From: Roseibium aestuarii
GTDB taxonomy: Bacteria; Pseudomonadota; Alphaproteobacteria; Rhizobiales; Stappiaceae
DNA: 64,000 nt
Assembly (NCBI RefSeq): GCF_008477545.1
Contig: NZ_VORA01000001.1
Location: forward strand, 372,001-436,000
Reading direction: 5' to 3'
Numbering within the stretch: position 1 is the stretch's first letter; every line of letters starts with the position of its first letter. The position numbers and the translations under genes are program-made. Positions 18,302-27,072 of this stretch are shown here, piece after piece. A model generated the notes under the pieces. It was given only the letters and a program-made list of their open reading frames with translations, was not told where the DNA came from and searched no databases.

Positions 18302-19831
18302 TCAGGCGCCGCGGGCCATCCAGGACTGCTTCTTGCGATAGATGGTCGAGGGGCTGATCTCGAGGGCGGCGGCCGCCATGGCGATGTTGCCGTCGAAGGC
18401 GTCCAGGGCGGTTTCGATGATCCGCCGTTCCTGCGCCCAGAGCGGCTCGATGCTGCCGAAGGGCCGGGCGACGCTGGCCGCACGCGACTTTTCCCGGTGC
18501 AGGTCGACCACGGAAGACGGGGTCTGCCGGCGGGCGGGGTCGCGGATGAGCAGCGGCAGCATGGCGTGGGTGATGGCCAGACCTTCGTTCATCACGACGA
18601 TCTGCCGGATGGTGTTTTCCAGCTGACGCACGTTGCCGGGCCAGTTGTAGGCGATCAGCGCGGCTTCGGCGTCCGCATCGAACCCCTTGAACGAGCGGCC
18701 TTCCTCACGGGAGTAACGGTGCAGGAAGGTCTCGGCCAGAAGCAGGATGTCTTCCCGCCGGTCGCGCAAGGGCGGCAGCGGGATCGGCAGCACATGCAGC
18801 CGGTAATAGAGATCTTCGCGGAAGCGGCCGGCCGAAATCTCTTCCAGCGGGTTCCGGTTGGTGGCGCAGATGATACGGGCATCCACCTTGCGCGTCACGG
18901 TTTCGCCGAGGCGCTGGAAGCTGCCGGTCTGCAGGAAGCGCAGGAGCTTGCTCTGCAGCAGAAGATCCATCTCGCCGATTTCGTCGAGGAACAGGGTGCC
19001 GCCGTCGGCCTGTTCCGCCGCCCCGATCCGGGTGTCGGAGGCGCCGGTGAAGGCGCCGCGCACGTGGCCGAAGATCTCGCTTTCGATCAGATCCCGCGGG
19101 ATGGCCGCGCAGTTGAGGGCGATGAAGGGGGCCTTGCGCCGGTCGGACTGGGCGTGCAGCGCGGTCGCGCACAGCTCCTTGCCGGTTCCGGATTCGCCGG
19201 TGATGAAGACCGGTGCCTGGGAGGGGGCCATGCGGCGGATCTTGTCATAGACCTCGCGCATGCTGGTCGAGGCGCCGATGAGCTGTTCGAGGCCCCGGGG
19301 AGACTGAAGGCCGCTGCTCAGGATTGAGGACTGGGCGGCCGGGTGGGCCTGGGTGTCGAGGCGGGCCGAGCCCTGAGGGGTGGTGGTTCCACCGTGCTGC
19401 GCGCCAGAGACCATGGCCGCATCGCGGATCGTCTGGGGACGGCGCTGTTCGAGCTGGAATGTGATCTTGGAGGCGAGGGCGTCGAGGGAAAAGGGCTTGG
19501 TCAGGAAGTCATGTGCCCCGCACCGCATGGCACTCACGGCCCGCGAGATCGACCCCTGCGCCGAGACGGCCACGATGACGGAGGAAGGGCAGCGAACCGC
19601 AAAGGTCTCGAGGGCATCTTCGCCACCGATGCTCTCCAGATCCACGATCAGGACATCGGTGTTGATGCGGGACAGTTCGTTGAGGCAGTTGGTGGCGTCG
19701 GTGTAGAGGGTCGGCTCGTCGCAGGCGACGGCCAGCTTGGCGCAGACGGCTGCCGTCCGGGCGCCTTCCGACGCAGATGAATCCAGAACACGCACTGTTA
19801 CCGGCTTGGCCATGCCCCCATTACTTCCCAT
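18302..19831 (-). CDS. Sigma-54-dependent response regulator (NtrC/LuxO type)
   Basis: About 509 aa from the ATG at 19831 (AGGGGA upstream; an ATG at 19813 is also possible). A receiver domain (about 10-130) has the phospho-acceptor Asp64 (DVLIVDLES) and Lys112 (LTKPF), but the usual acidic pair reads LDSS, so one Asp is lost. The AAA+ domain has Walker A GESGTGKE, the sigma-54 contact loop GAFTGA, the Walker B segment GGTLFLDEIGEMD and an arginine-finger region. The C-terminus is a Fis-type helix-turn-helix. It opens sigma-54 promoters. No histidine kinase lies beside it, so its input is unknown. Confidence 0.93.
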   Translation of the reverse strand: MGSNGGMAKPVTVRVLDSSASEGARTAAVCAKLAVACDEPTLYTDATNCLNELSRINTDVLIVDLESIGGEDALETFAVRCPSSVIVAVSAQGSISRAVSAMRCGAHDFLTKPFSLDALASKITFQLEQRRPQTIRDAAMVSGAQHGGTTTPQGSARLDTQAHPAAQSSILSSGLQSPRGLEQLIGASTSMREVYDKIRRMAPSQAPVFITGESGTGKELCATALHAQSDRRKAPFIALNCAAIPRDLIESEIFGHVRGAFTGASDTRIGAAEQADGGTLFLDEIGEMDLLLQSKLLRFLQTGSFQRLGETVTRKVDARIICATNRNPLEEISAGRFREDLYYRLHVLPIPLPPLRDRREDILLLAETFLHRYSREEGRSFKGFDADAEAALIAYNWPGNVRQLENTIRQIVVMNEGLAITHAMLPLLIRDPARRQTPSSVVDLHREKSRAASVARPFGSIEPLWAQERRIIETALDAFDGNIAMAAAALEISPSTIYRKKQSWMARGA

Positions 19832-19993
19832 TTCTGGGCGTCCCCTTCTCACGAGTGCTGCGACACGGGCACCAGATTGCGCCCGCTCAGACACATTCGC
19901 GTATCAGGGTAAACAAAGCGTTGTCCTTGTTGAAAATTGCGAGTGCAATTCCCGGCAAGGCCGACCCCGGCTTGCAGCAATCAGCAGGGATCC

Positions 19994-20986
19994 TCAGATC
20001 TGTCCGGCCAGATAGCCGGCGAAGAAGGCGAGGCACAGCGCAACAAGGCAACCCAGGATCGCCAGCATCAGCGAGGTTTCCGAATAGACCCGCGCCCCCA
20101 GACAGGACACCGTGGCAACGGGTCTGGCGCTTTGGCGCGGAAGCGCAGGGGCATAGGCTGTCGCTCCCTGTGCGGCGAGCTCCGCAAGTCCGGAGAGGGC
20201 AGACAGGGCGCGGGACGCCGACAGGGAACGGACGTCCCCAGGAATCGACGCCGGCAGCGGGGCGGTGAGCGCTCCGCCCGGCATGAGCCCGCTCCAGGTC
20301 ATGGCAGAAGGCCGCCGGGTCGGCGCCCCGTCGCGGTGTCCCTCTTCGGAAAACCGGAAAACAGGCACGTAGGATCCCTTCGGAATGAGGATGCGCACCG
20401 GATCGTCCGCGCCCTGGTCGTCGTAGTAGAGGGCCAGCCTGCGCCGCAGCCGGGCAGCCTCCACCCGGACGATCGGGTTGGTGTTCGGGTCGAAGCTTTC
20501 GTCTCGCCCCAGCGCCTCCACGGCAATCGTGTAGCCCTTCAGCTCCTGCTCCCGATTCTCCAGTACGGCGCGTACCACATATGCAAGAAAGGCCCGCAAC
20601 TGGCCGACGGGGGCAAAGACCTCGCTTTGCAGCACGGCGACGAGCGCATTGCGAATGTCATCGGTCGACGGGGTGTCATCCTGACTTGTGGAAGCACTCA
20701 GCACGGGCGTCGCAGAAGCCGGCTCCGGTATGGGGCTATGCTCCTGAGCGGGGAGGGATTGGCGTGGGGCAGGAGTGCGCTCCGTGGCGGGAAGTCCGAT
20801 CGCGGCATCTGGCGGGCGCGGTGCGCGAATGCCGGGATTGCTTTCGACCCCGGCGACGTCCCCAATGGGGTGACCAGTCGCGCCGCTGGTCTCGTTCGAT
20901 ATATCTGCGTGCCCGAGTTTCTTCAGGGCGCTGCCCCATCGGGTGAGCCGTGATCTGTTCCTGTCGACCGTTTCCTGCCTTTCCAC
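19994..20986 (-). CDS. Membrane-anchored protein with predicted winged-helix domain
   Basis: The GTG at 20986 is chosen because GGGAGG sits 8-9 bases before it; a TTG further upstream is weaker. The 330-aa product has a proline-rich, probably disordered N-terminal third. A conserved domain follows at about 108-210: LRAFLAYVVRAVLEN, LKGYTIAVEALGR, FDPNTNPIVRVEAARLRRRL, then ILIPKGSYVPVF. This domain precedes TolB or cyclase modules in other alphaproteobacteria and Acidobacteria and looks like a DNA-binding winged helix. Here it is followed only by a linker and one C-terminal membrane helix (about 305-328). It may be a membrane-bound regulator. The function is unknown. Confidence 0.75.
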   Translation of the reverse strand: MERQETVDRNRSRLTRWGSALKKLGHADISNETSGATGHPIGDVAGVESNPGIRAPRPPDAAIGLPATERTPAPRQSLPAQEHSPIPEPASATPVLSASTSQDDTPSTDDIRNALVAVLQSEVFAPVGQLRAFLAYVVRAVLENREQELKGYTIAVEALGRDESFDPNTNPIVRVEAARLRRRLALYYDDQGADDPVRILIPKGSYVPVFRFSEEGHRDGAPTRRPSAMTWSGLMPGGALTAPLPASIPGDVRSLSASRALSALSGLAELAAQGATAYAPALPRQSARPVATVSCLGARVYSETSLMLAILGCLVALCLAFFAGYLAGQI

Positions 20987-21288
20987 GATCTCTGCCTCCC
21001 GAGCGTGGCTGGAGCATGCACGCCCCAAATCCGGGCATGCTTAACGTTACGTAAAAAAAGCGATGAAGAAAAGAGGGGGGAGCGCACGCCGGTAAACTTG
21101 CCAGAACCGACAGGGGCGACGATGCAGGACTGCGCAAGCCTGTCAGGTGAGGGCAGGGAGCTTGGGGCTAATCGGGGGACAAGTCCCGCTTTTCTCCGTT
21201 GCTGCCGGAGCAGGGGCTCGGAAGGACAAAAAGATTAAGGCATGATTAACGCTGGATTTGTGATTCGAGTAAGAGAGCACGCGCGATC
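20987..21288. other. Divergent intergenic region with a CtrA-like box
   Basis: About 300 bp between the membrane-anchored regulator gene (minus) and the TipF-like gene (plus). It holds a TTAA-N7-TTAAC element near the plus-strand gene and an A-rich run around 21050. I see no small gene or RNA. Confidence 0.5.
21235..21250 (+). promoter_or_regulatory. CtrA-like box upstream of the TipF-like gene
   Basis: TTAAGGCATGATTAAC is a full match to TTAA-N7-TTAAC, 39 bp before the start codon of the TipF-like gene. The position is plausible for a CtrA-activated promoter with a short leader. This is inferred from sequence only. Confidence 0.6.
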
Positions 21289-22887
21289 ATGGGGCGCACC
21301 GCGACCATCTTCATCGTGATTTGCATGGCCGTGATATCTGCCTCGGCCGCGACCATTCTCGTCTTCCAGTTGGGGCGACCGGTCGGTGAGGCAGTGTCGC
21401 TGTCGCTGGCGATCATGTGCACGATGATCCTGCTGCATGTTCTCTTCACCCGCTCCCGCGATCGGGGTGCCCTTGGCGAGGTGGTCGACCGCCTCGAGGA
21501 CCGGATCGCCGAGATCGACGAGGATGTGGGCAATCTCGAGGGTCGGCTGACCGGCATGGAAAGCACGATCCCCCACCGGACCCGTCAGGAGATCGATCCG
21601 CTCTTTGCCGAAGTCGAGGTGCTGGGAACGCTGGTCAAGCAGATGGCTGAGGCCATGTCCGATCTGGAAACCCGGGTCGAGGAACAGGGCCAGCTTCCCC
21701 ATGCGCCGCAGCCGGCATTGCCGTCCTATGGCGCGCGCCCGTCCATGACCTATGACCAGGGAATGGCGCCCCAACTTTCGGCACCCCAGTCCGCCATGGC
21801 ACCGGGGTCTCATGTCCATGCGGATGCCCGTCCGGTGCCCCCCTCCATGCCTCAGGCCATGGCGCCCCATGACGGGCAGCGCGAGACGGTGCGCCAGGAA
21901 TGGTCCTCCGGCTACGTCCAGCCCGAGCCGCCACGCTCCGCTCCGGCGCCGCAGCCCGCGCCCCGGGACGACTATGTGGATCCCTATGCGGCTCCCAGAT
22001 CTCGCGGCCAGCAGACGGTCTATCCGCCTCAGGGGCAGCCTGGCGGCGGCAATGGTGGCGGTGATCCGGCCATGCGCGAGATCATCAACGCGGCCCTGAA
22101 CAACAACCGCGTCGAGTTGCATCTCCAGCCGATCGTCACCCTGCCGCAGCGCCAGGTGAAATACTACGAGGCCTACACCCGCCTGCGCGACAGCGAGGGC
22201 CAGCTGATCGAGGCTGCCGTCTTCATGCCGGAGGCGATCCGCTCCGGCCGCATTGCCCGCATCGACAACCTGCTGCTCTTCCGCTCCATACAGGTCATCC
22301 GCCGCCTGACATCGCGCAGCCGCAACACGGCCCTGTTCTGCAATCTCTCGTCCCTGTCCCTGATCGACGAAACCTTCTTCCCGGGCTTCCTGGAGTTCGT
22401 GAAGGCAAACCGCACCTTCTCCGAGGTGCTGGTCTTCGAGTTCAGCCAGCAGGACGTGAACCAGATGGGCGTGATGGAGCTGGAAAGCCTGAGCGCCCTG
22501 TCCGAGCTCGGCTTCCGCTTCTCCGTCGATGGCATCACCGACATGAAGATGGACTTCAAGGCCCTCGCTCAGCGCGGGTTCAAGTATGCCAAGCTGCACT
22601 GCGACTATCTGATCGGCCGCCGTCAGGCCAATCACGGGCACATCCACCCGTCCGACTTCGGCGACCTGCTGCACCGCTACGGCATCACGCTTATCCCGAA
22701 CCATGTGGAAACCGAATCCCAGGTTCTGGAGCTGCTGGATCTGGATGTGGGCCTGGCCCAGGGCAATCTCTTCTCGCCCGCCCGTCCGGTTCGTGCCGAA
22801 GTGCTGCAAGGGGCCCCGGCGCCCGCACCGGCCGCACCCGGGCGTGGTCCCTCCCGCCAGTCCGACAGGGCCCAGGCCGCGCAGTAA
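21289..22887 (+). CDS. TipF-like c-di-GMP receptor with degenerate EAL domain
   Basis: A 532-aa protein. Two membrane helices (about 5-27 and 35-54) lead into a coiled coil (58-135). A proline-rich linker (136-260) and an EAL-type domain (about 262-500) follow. The EAL motif reads EAY (294-296). Asn352, Glu384, Lys435 and Gln491 are kept, but the DDFG pair reads VDGI and the catalytic Glu of AEGVET is Asn471. It probably binds c-di-GMP without cutting it. This layout matches Caulobacter TipF, which places the flagellum at the new pole in response to c-di-GMP. A CtrA-like box lies just upstream. The TipF name is by architecture; the sequence comparison remains to be run. Confidence 0.78.
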   Translation: MGRTATIFIVICMAVISASAATILVFQLGRPVGEAVSLSLAIMCTMILLHVLFTRSRDRGALGEVVDRLEDRIAEIDEDVGNLEGRLTGMESTIPHRTRQEIDPLFAEVEVLGTLVKQMAEAMSDLETRVEEQGQLPHAPQPALPSYGARPSMTYDQGMAPQLSAPQSAMAPGSHVHADARPVPPSMPQAMAPHDGQRETVRQEWSSGYVQPEPPRSAPAPQPAPRDDYVDPYAAPRSRGQQTVYPPQGQPGGGNGGGDPAMREIINAALNNNRVELHLQPIVTLPQRQVKYYEAYTRLRDSEGQLIEAAVFMPEAIRSGRIARIDNLLLFRSIQVIRRLTSRSRNTALFCNLSSLSLIDETFFPGFLEFVKANRTFSEVLVFEFSQQDVNQMGVMELESLSALSELGFRFSVDGITDMKMDFKALAQRGFKYAKLHCDYLIGRRQANHGHIHPSDFGDLLHRYGITLIPNHVETESQVLELLDLDVGLAQGNLFSPARPVRAEVLQGAPAPAPAAPGRGPSRQSDRAQAAQ

Positions 22888-22981
22888 GCCGTTCGCGACA
22901 ACGCTCCGCCTTTTCACGGTTCAGGACCCCGTACTAAGTTTGAGCCTGATCCGGTTTGAACCCGGGTACAGCAAATGCAAG

Positions 22982-23015
22982 GGTCGCCGGCGTCGTGTGA
23001 CACCGGCGGCCTTTT
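22982..23015 (+). terminator. Terminator after the TipF-like gene
   Basis: An imperfect 12-bp stem (GGTCGCCGGCGT / ACACCGGCGGCC, with one wobble and one mismatch) is followed by TTTT. It lies about 95 bp after the stop codon and before the convergent M16 gene. Confidence 0.65.
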
Positions 23016-23049
23016 CCATGCTCGCTTCAATTGAGAGAGCGTGGCGGTC

Positions 23050-24396
23050 TCAGCCGCCGCTGGCAGCCTTGCGCACCGCCTCGACCGAGGCTTCCGGGCC
23101 CACGGCGGCGAAGGTCGGGGCCGAGGCACCCAGCAGCCGCTTGGCGACTCGCTTCACGTCATCCAGGGTCACCGCCTCGATCTCGCCGTTGCGGCGGTCG
23201 AAATAATCGATGCCGAGCTTGGAGTTCTGCAGCGCGACCAGCTGGGCCGCGATCTTGGCCGAGGTATCGAACCGCAGCGCATAGGAGCCGGTCAGATACT
23301 TCTTGGCGCTGACGAGTTCTTCTTCGCTCGGGCCCTCTTCGGCCATGCGGCGCAGTTGCTCGCGGATCACCTCGACGGTCTCGCCTGCGCGATCCGCCCG
23401 GGTCGCAACGGAGCCGACGAGCATTCCGCCCGCATCATAGGGCGCCAGAGAGGTGCCGATGCCATAGGTCAGGCCGCGCTTTTCGCGCACTTCCTCATAA
23501 AGCCAGGAGGTGAAGGACCCGCCGCCGAGGATGTGGTTCATCACATAGGCGGCCTGATAGTCCGGATCCTCCCGGGTGATGCCGGGCAGGGCGAAGAAGA
23601 TCTGGGTCTGGGGCACATCGAGCAGACCGGTGACGGTCTCGCCGGGCGTGAACTCCAGGGATGCCACCGCATCGAGCTGCGACGTGGCCGGCAGCGCGCC
23701 GAAGGTCTTGTCCAGGGCACTCGCCAGGGTCTCGGCATCAATGTCGCCCACCACGCCGATCATCAGCGTATCGCGGCCGATGACCCGCTTGAACTGGGCG
23801 CGCAGATCGTCAGCCGTCAGCGCCGCCATGCTCTCTTCGGTGCCCTCGGTCTGCCAGGTGTAGGGGTGCTCGCCCAGAAGGCTCTTGTAGAGAAGCTCGC
23901 TGGCGATGTCCTGCGGGTCCTGCTTGGAGCGGCGGATGCCGGTGAGGAACTGTGTTTTCATCCGGTCGACCGGCGCCGCGTCGAATCGCGGCTGGGTCAG
24001 GGCCAGCGCCGTCAGGTCGAAGGCCTCGTCCCGCGTGGCGGTGAGGGTGCGCAGGGTGCCGTAGAAATAGTCCTTGCCCGTGTCGAAGCTGAGCGAGATG
24101 GACTGTTCTTCCAGACGGGCCTGGAACTCTTCGGAGGTCAGATCGCCGGCGCCCTCGTCCAGCGTGGCGGCGAGCAGACGGGTCAGGCCTTGCTTGCCCT
24201 CCGGATCCTGCGTCGCCCCGCCCTTGAAGGCGAAGTTCATGGCGACCAGCGGCACCGTGTGGTCCTCGACCAGCCAGGCCTCGATGCCACCCGGGCTGGT
24301 GACTTTCTGGATTTCGACCGCTTGGGCGGAGGTGAGGGCAAGACCGAGCAGACCGAGACCGGTCACGACGGGCTTGAGAAGACGCGCGACAGACAT
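23050..24396 (-). CDS. M16 peptidase family protein, non-catalytic subunit
   Basis: A 448-aa pitrilysin-fold protein with a signal peptide (LLKPVVTGLGLLGLALTSAQA). The start at 24396 has GGAG 8 bases upstream. The zinc motif HxxEH is missing: the position reads GLTRLLAATLDEG. The C-terminal half keeps the substrate-binding RGLTYGIGT element typical of the partner subunit. Together with the active subunit encoded just upstream it should form a periplasmic alpha-beta peptidase complex, as in other M16B pairs. The gap is 76 bp and both genes run the same way, so they form an operon. Confidence 0.93.
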   Translation of the reverse strand: MSVARLLKPVVTGLGLLGLALTSAQAVEIQKVTSPGGIEAWLVEDHTVPLVAMNFAFKGGATQDPEGKQGLTRLLAATLDEGAGDLTSEEFQARLEEQSISLSFDTGKDYFYGTLRTLTATRDEAFDLTALALTQPRFDAAPVDRMKTQFLTGIRRSKQDPQDIASELLYKSLLGEHPYTWQTEGTEESMAALTADDLRAQFKRVIGRDTLMIGVVGDIDAETLASALDKTFGALPATSQLDAVASLEFTPGETVTGLLDVPQTQIFFALPGITREDPDYQAAYVMNHILGGGSFTSWLYEEVREKRGLTYGIGTSLAPYDAGGMLVGSVATRADRAGETVEVIREQLRRMAEEGPSEEELVSAKKYLTGSYALRFDTSAKIAAQLVALQNSKLGIDYFDRRNGEIEAVTLDDVKRVAKRLLGASAPTFAAVGPEASVEAVRKAASGG

Positions 24397-24472
24397 GGAA
24401 AGGCTCCTCGCTCTGTCAGAAGAAAGGGAAAGCGGCGCGGGGGCCGTGAACTTGATCAGGTGACGCACGCGC

Positions 24473-25948
24473 TCAACCCTGCTTTTCGGGGGCGGTTGCA
24501 GCGGCAGTGTCCTCGGGCTTGGGTCGGGTCAGCAGCCCCACCACCGGATCGCCGGAGAGATACTTGCGGGCCACGGCCTGCACCTGTTCCGGGGTGACCT
24601 TCTTCATGCGCTGCGGCCAGGTCTGCACGTCCTCAACCGTCTTGCCGGTGGTCAGGGCGCTGCCGAAGATGCGGGCCAGCGCCTGCTGGCTGTCCTGGGC
24701 GAACACGGCTTCCGCGATCATGGACTTCGTCGCCTTGGCGACTTCCTCTTCGCTCACCCCATCCTTCAGCACCCGGGCGAGTTCGGCCCGGATCAGCTTT
24801 TCCATTTCGTCGAGGTCATGGCCCGGGGTCGGTGCGGCGTAGAAGCCGAACTGTCCCATGTCCAGGCTGCCGCTCTGGTAATAGGCCCCGGCGGCCGTGG
24901 CGATGCGCTGCTCCAGCACGCCGGCCTTGTGCAGGCGACTGGTCGGTCCGCCGCCGAGGATATAGGCGAGCAGTTCGAGGGCTTCCGGCTCTCCGTCCGT
25001 GCCGGTGGCATCGCTGGGGACCAGATAGGAGTAGCTGACGGTTTCCTGGGTCACGCGCGGGTCGGCCATGCTGATGCGCCGTTCGCCGGCCAGCGGCGGT
25101 TCGGCCGGGCGCACGCGCGCTCCCGGTTCGGCCCGGCGGGCCACCTTGCCATAGGTCTCCTCGGCCAGCGCCTTGACCTCGTCGGCCTCCACGTCACCGG
25201 CAATCACCAGCACCGCGTTGTTGGGCGTGTAGAACCGGTCATAGAAGGCGATCGCGGAGTCCTCGTTCAGGGCTTCGATCTCGCTCTGCCAGCCGATCAC
25301 CGGCGAGCCATAGGGATGGTTCACGAAGAGGATCGAGGTGAGGGCTTCGCGCAGGCGCGAGGACGGTTCGCTGTCCACCCGCATGCGGCGTTCTTCCAGA
25401 ACCACATCCCGCTCCGGCTTCACCACTTCGTCGGTGAGGATGAGGTTTTCCATCCGGTCGGCCTCGAAGGCCATCATCAGCGGAAGATGTTCCTTGGCCA
25501 CGCGCTGGAAATAGGCGGTGTAGTCGGTGGTGGTGAAGGCGTTTTCCTCGCCCCCCAGCTCCGCCACGGTCTTGGAGAACTCGCCGTCCGGATGGGCGGT
25601 CGTGCCCTTGAACATCAGGTGCTCTAGGAAGTGGGCGACCCCCGACTGTCCTTCCGGCTCATCGGCGCTGCCGACCTTGTACCAGACCATGTGGGTGACA
25701 ACCGGCGCGCGGTGATCGGGGATCACGACGACTTCCATGCCGTTGGTCAGCGTGAAATGGCTGAGATTGGGCGCGAACACGTCGGCCTCGACCTCGGCGG
25801 CTGCCGCGGGATTTGCGGTCGGCGCAGCACCCGCGGCCATGAGCGGCGCGGGCACCAGCAGGGTGGAGCAGACAAGGGCGGCCAGCAACCCGTAGCGGGT
25901 GCGGCGCGGGCCGGGCAGGAAGCGGGTCCTCGATGAGGCAGGCTGCAC
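24473..25948 (-). CDS. M16 zinc peptidase, catalytic subunit
   Basis: A 491-aa periplasmic protease. The GTG start at 25948 is preceded by AAGGAGAATTACC, an excellent ribosome site; a TTG at 25987 opens the same frame with no such site. A signal peptide (YGLLAALVCSTLLVPAPLMA) comes first, then the inverted zinc motif HFLEHLMFKG, with the third ligand Glu in the PERDVVLEERRMR region about 75 residues later. It pairs with the HxxEH-less subunit downstream. Such pairs usually sit near mutL or lspA in alphaproteobacteria, as here. Substrates are unknown. Confidence 0.94.
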   Translation of the reverse strand: MQPASSRTRFLPGPRRTRYGLLAALVCSTLLVPAPLMAAGAAPTANPAAAAEVEADVFAPNLSHFTLTNGMEVVVIPDHRAPVVTHMVWYKVGSADEPEGQSGVAHFLEHLMFKGTTAHPDGEFSKTVAELGGEENAFTTTDYTAYFQRVAKEHLPLMMAFEADRMENLILTDEVVKPERDVVLEERRMRVDSEPSSRLREALTSILFVNHPYGSPVIGWQSEIEALNEDSAIAFYDRFYTPNNAVLVIAGDVEADEVKALAEETYGKVARRAEPGARVRPAEPPLAGERRISMADPRVTQETVSYSYLVPSDATGTDGEPEALELLAYILGGGPTSRLHKAGVLEQRIATAAGAYYQSGSLDMGQFGFYAAPTPGHDLDEMEKLIRAELARVLKDGVSEEEVAKATKSMIAEAVFAQDSQQALARIFGSALTTGKTVEDVQTWPQRMKKVTPEQVQAVARKYLSGDPVVGLLTRPKPEDTAAATAPEKQG

Positions 25949-26256
25949 GGTAATTCTCCTTCTTGGATGGACCGGGGCCGCGCGCAACCGGCGCGCCGTG
26001 CCTTCGGCGGATCGTGAGGAAAGCTATCCGTCCTCCTCTCCGAAATCCCATTAAAGTTCGGTCATGTTCGTGGCGAGACAAGGTCCGGGTCAATCTTTCG
26101 CAGCGAATTCTTCGTGTCCTGCGGGTGATCGCTCTCTCATAGGACTGGGGATAGCGCTGGGGCCAATGCTTGGGACCATCGCGAAAGGTGACAAGAAAAA
26201 ACCCGGCTCGCGGGAGCCGGGTTTCGAAAACGTCAGGGCCTGAGGTCAAAGCACTG
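25949..26256. other. Intergenic region with terminator
   Basis: About 308 bp between the DUF3035 gene and the M16 pair, all on the minus strand. It contains the DUF3035 terminator (26195-26222) and must hold the M16 promoter. No other feature stands out. Confidence 0.5.
26195..26222 (-). terminator. Terminator of the ileS-lspA-DUF3035 unit
   Basis: A perfect 9-bp stem ACCCGGCTC / GAGCCGGGT with a tetraloop is followed on the minus strand by six T. It lies 35 bp after the DUF3035 stop. Confidence 0.93.
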
Positions 26257-26973
26257 TCAGCGGCGGCAGTCGTCGCCGTTGCCACCCTTTTCCTCCAGGC
26301 AGCGCATGTCGAGCGGCTTGGCGCTGTAGGTGTCGAAATTGGTCGGCTTCGTCTCCGTCGCGACCGTCTCCGGCAGAGGTGCATTGGCGGCGGGCACGGA
26401 GTACTCGACCGGAGGTTCGGTCAGATACTTGCGCACGGCCAGCTTCTTGCGGGTGTTTTGGCCATCAGAGACCTGGCTCGCCGCATCAAGCGCGTTGGCG
26501 TTGATGGACTTCTGCTCTTCATTGGTCAGCAGACCGCCGGAGATGATGTCCGCATCCCGGTTTTCGGCCGCCACGTCCCGTTCGCGATCGGTGATCACGT
26601 TGATGCCGCGCATCTGTTCCGGCGACAGCTGGGTGCCGAGCTTGTTGCGCTGAAGCGGATCCTTTTCCGCATAGATGGCGCGGACCTTTTCCAGCGACGC
26701 ATTCTGCTGGTTGGCCGGCCAGTCGGGAGAAGCGGTTCCGGCAACGGCGGTTTCAGGTGGCGGCAGCTTGCTCGCATCGGCCGGCATGGCCAGCGGCGCG
26801 CGCGGCTTGTACTCGATCTGCTTGGCATGGGGATCCACGGCGCCCAGACCGCTCATGATGGAGTTGACGAGAGCCGTATCCGGCGCCTGGCTCGTTCCGT
26901 CCGCGGCCTGGCATGCTGCAAGCGCGAGGCCTGCGACCACAATCATTCCTGCCCGTCGAAACACGCTCATCAT
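26257..26973 (-). CDS. DUF3035 lipoprotein
   Basis: A 238-aa lipoprotein. A short basic N-terminus and hydrophobic stretch (MIVVAGLALAAC) end in a lipobox cysteine, so signal peptidase II, encoded next door, should process it. The mature part is polar, with PPDW-like and LSPEQM segments found in DUF3035 proteins, a family of unknown function in alphaproteobacteria. Start at 26973 or 26970 (ATGATG); an upstream extension would bury the signal sequence. The order ileS-lspA-DUF3035 with M16 peptidases nearby is conserved in this class. Confidence 0.85.
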   Translation of the reverse strand: MMSVFRRAGMIVVAGLALAACQAADGTSQAPDTALVNSIMSGLGAVDPHAKQIEYKPRAPLAMPADASKLPPPETAVAGTASPDWPANQQNASLEKVRAIYAEKDPLQRNKLGTQLSPEQMRGINVITDRERDVAAENRDADIISGGLLTNEEQKSINANALDAASQVSDGQNTRKKLAVRKYLTEPPVEYSVPAANAPLPETVATETKPTNFDTYSAKPLDMRCLEEKGGNGDDCRR

Positions 26974-27072
26974 CGTCCGCTGCACCCTGGAAATCCCGTT
27001 GTCTTTTCCTCCGGCCACCCGCGGCCAGAAAAGGCACGGCTGAAGAGGGCGGTTCTCAGGAACCATAGATCT

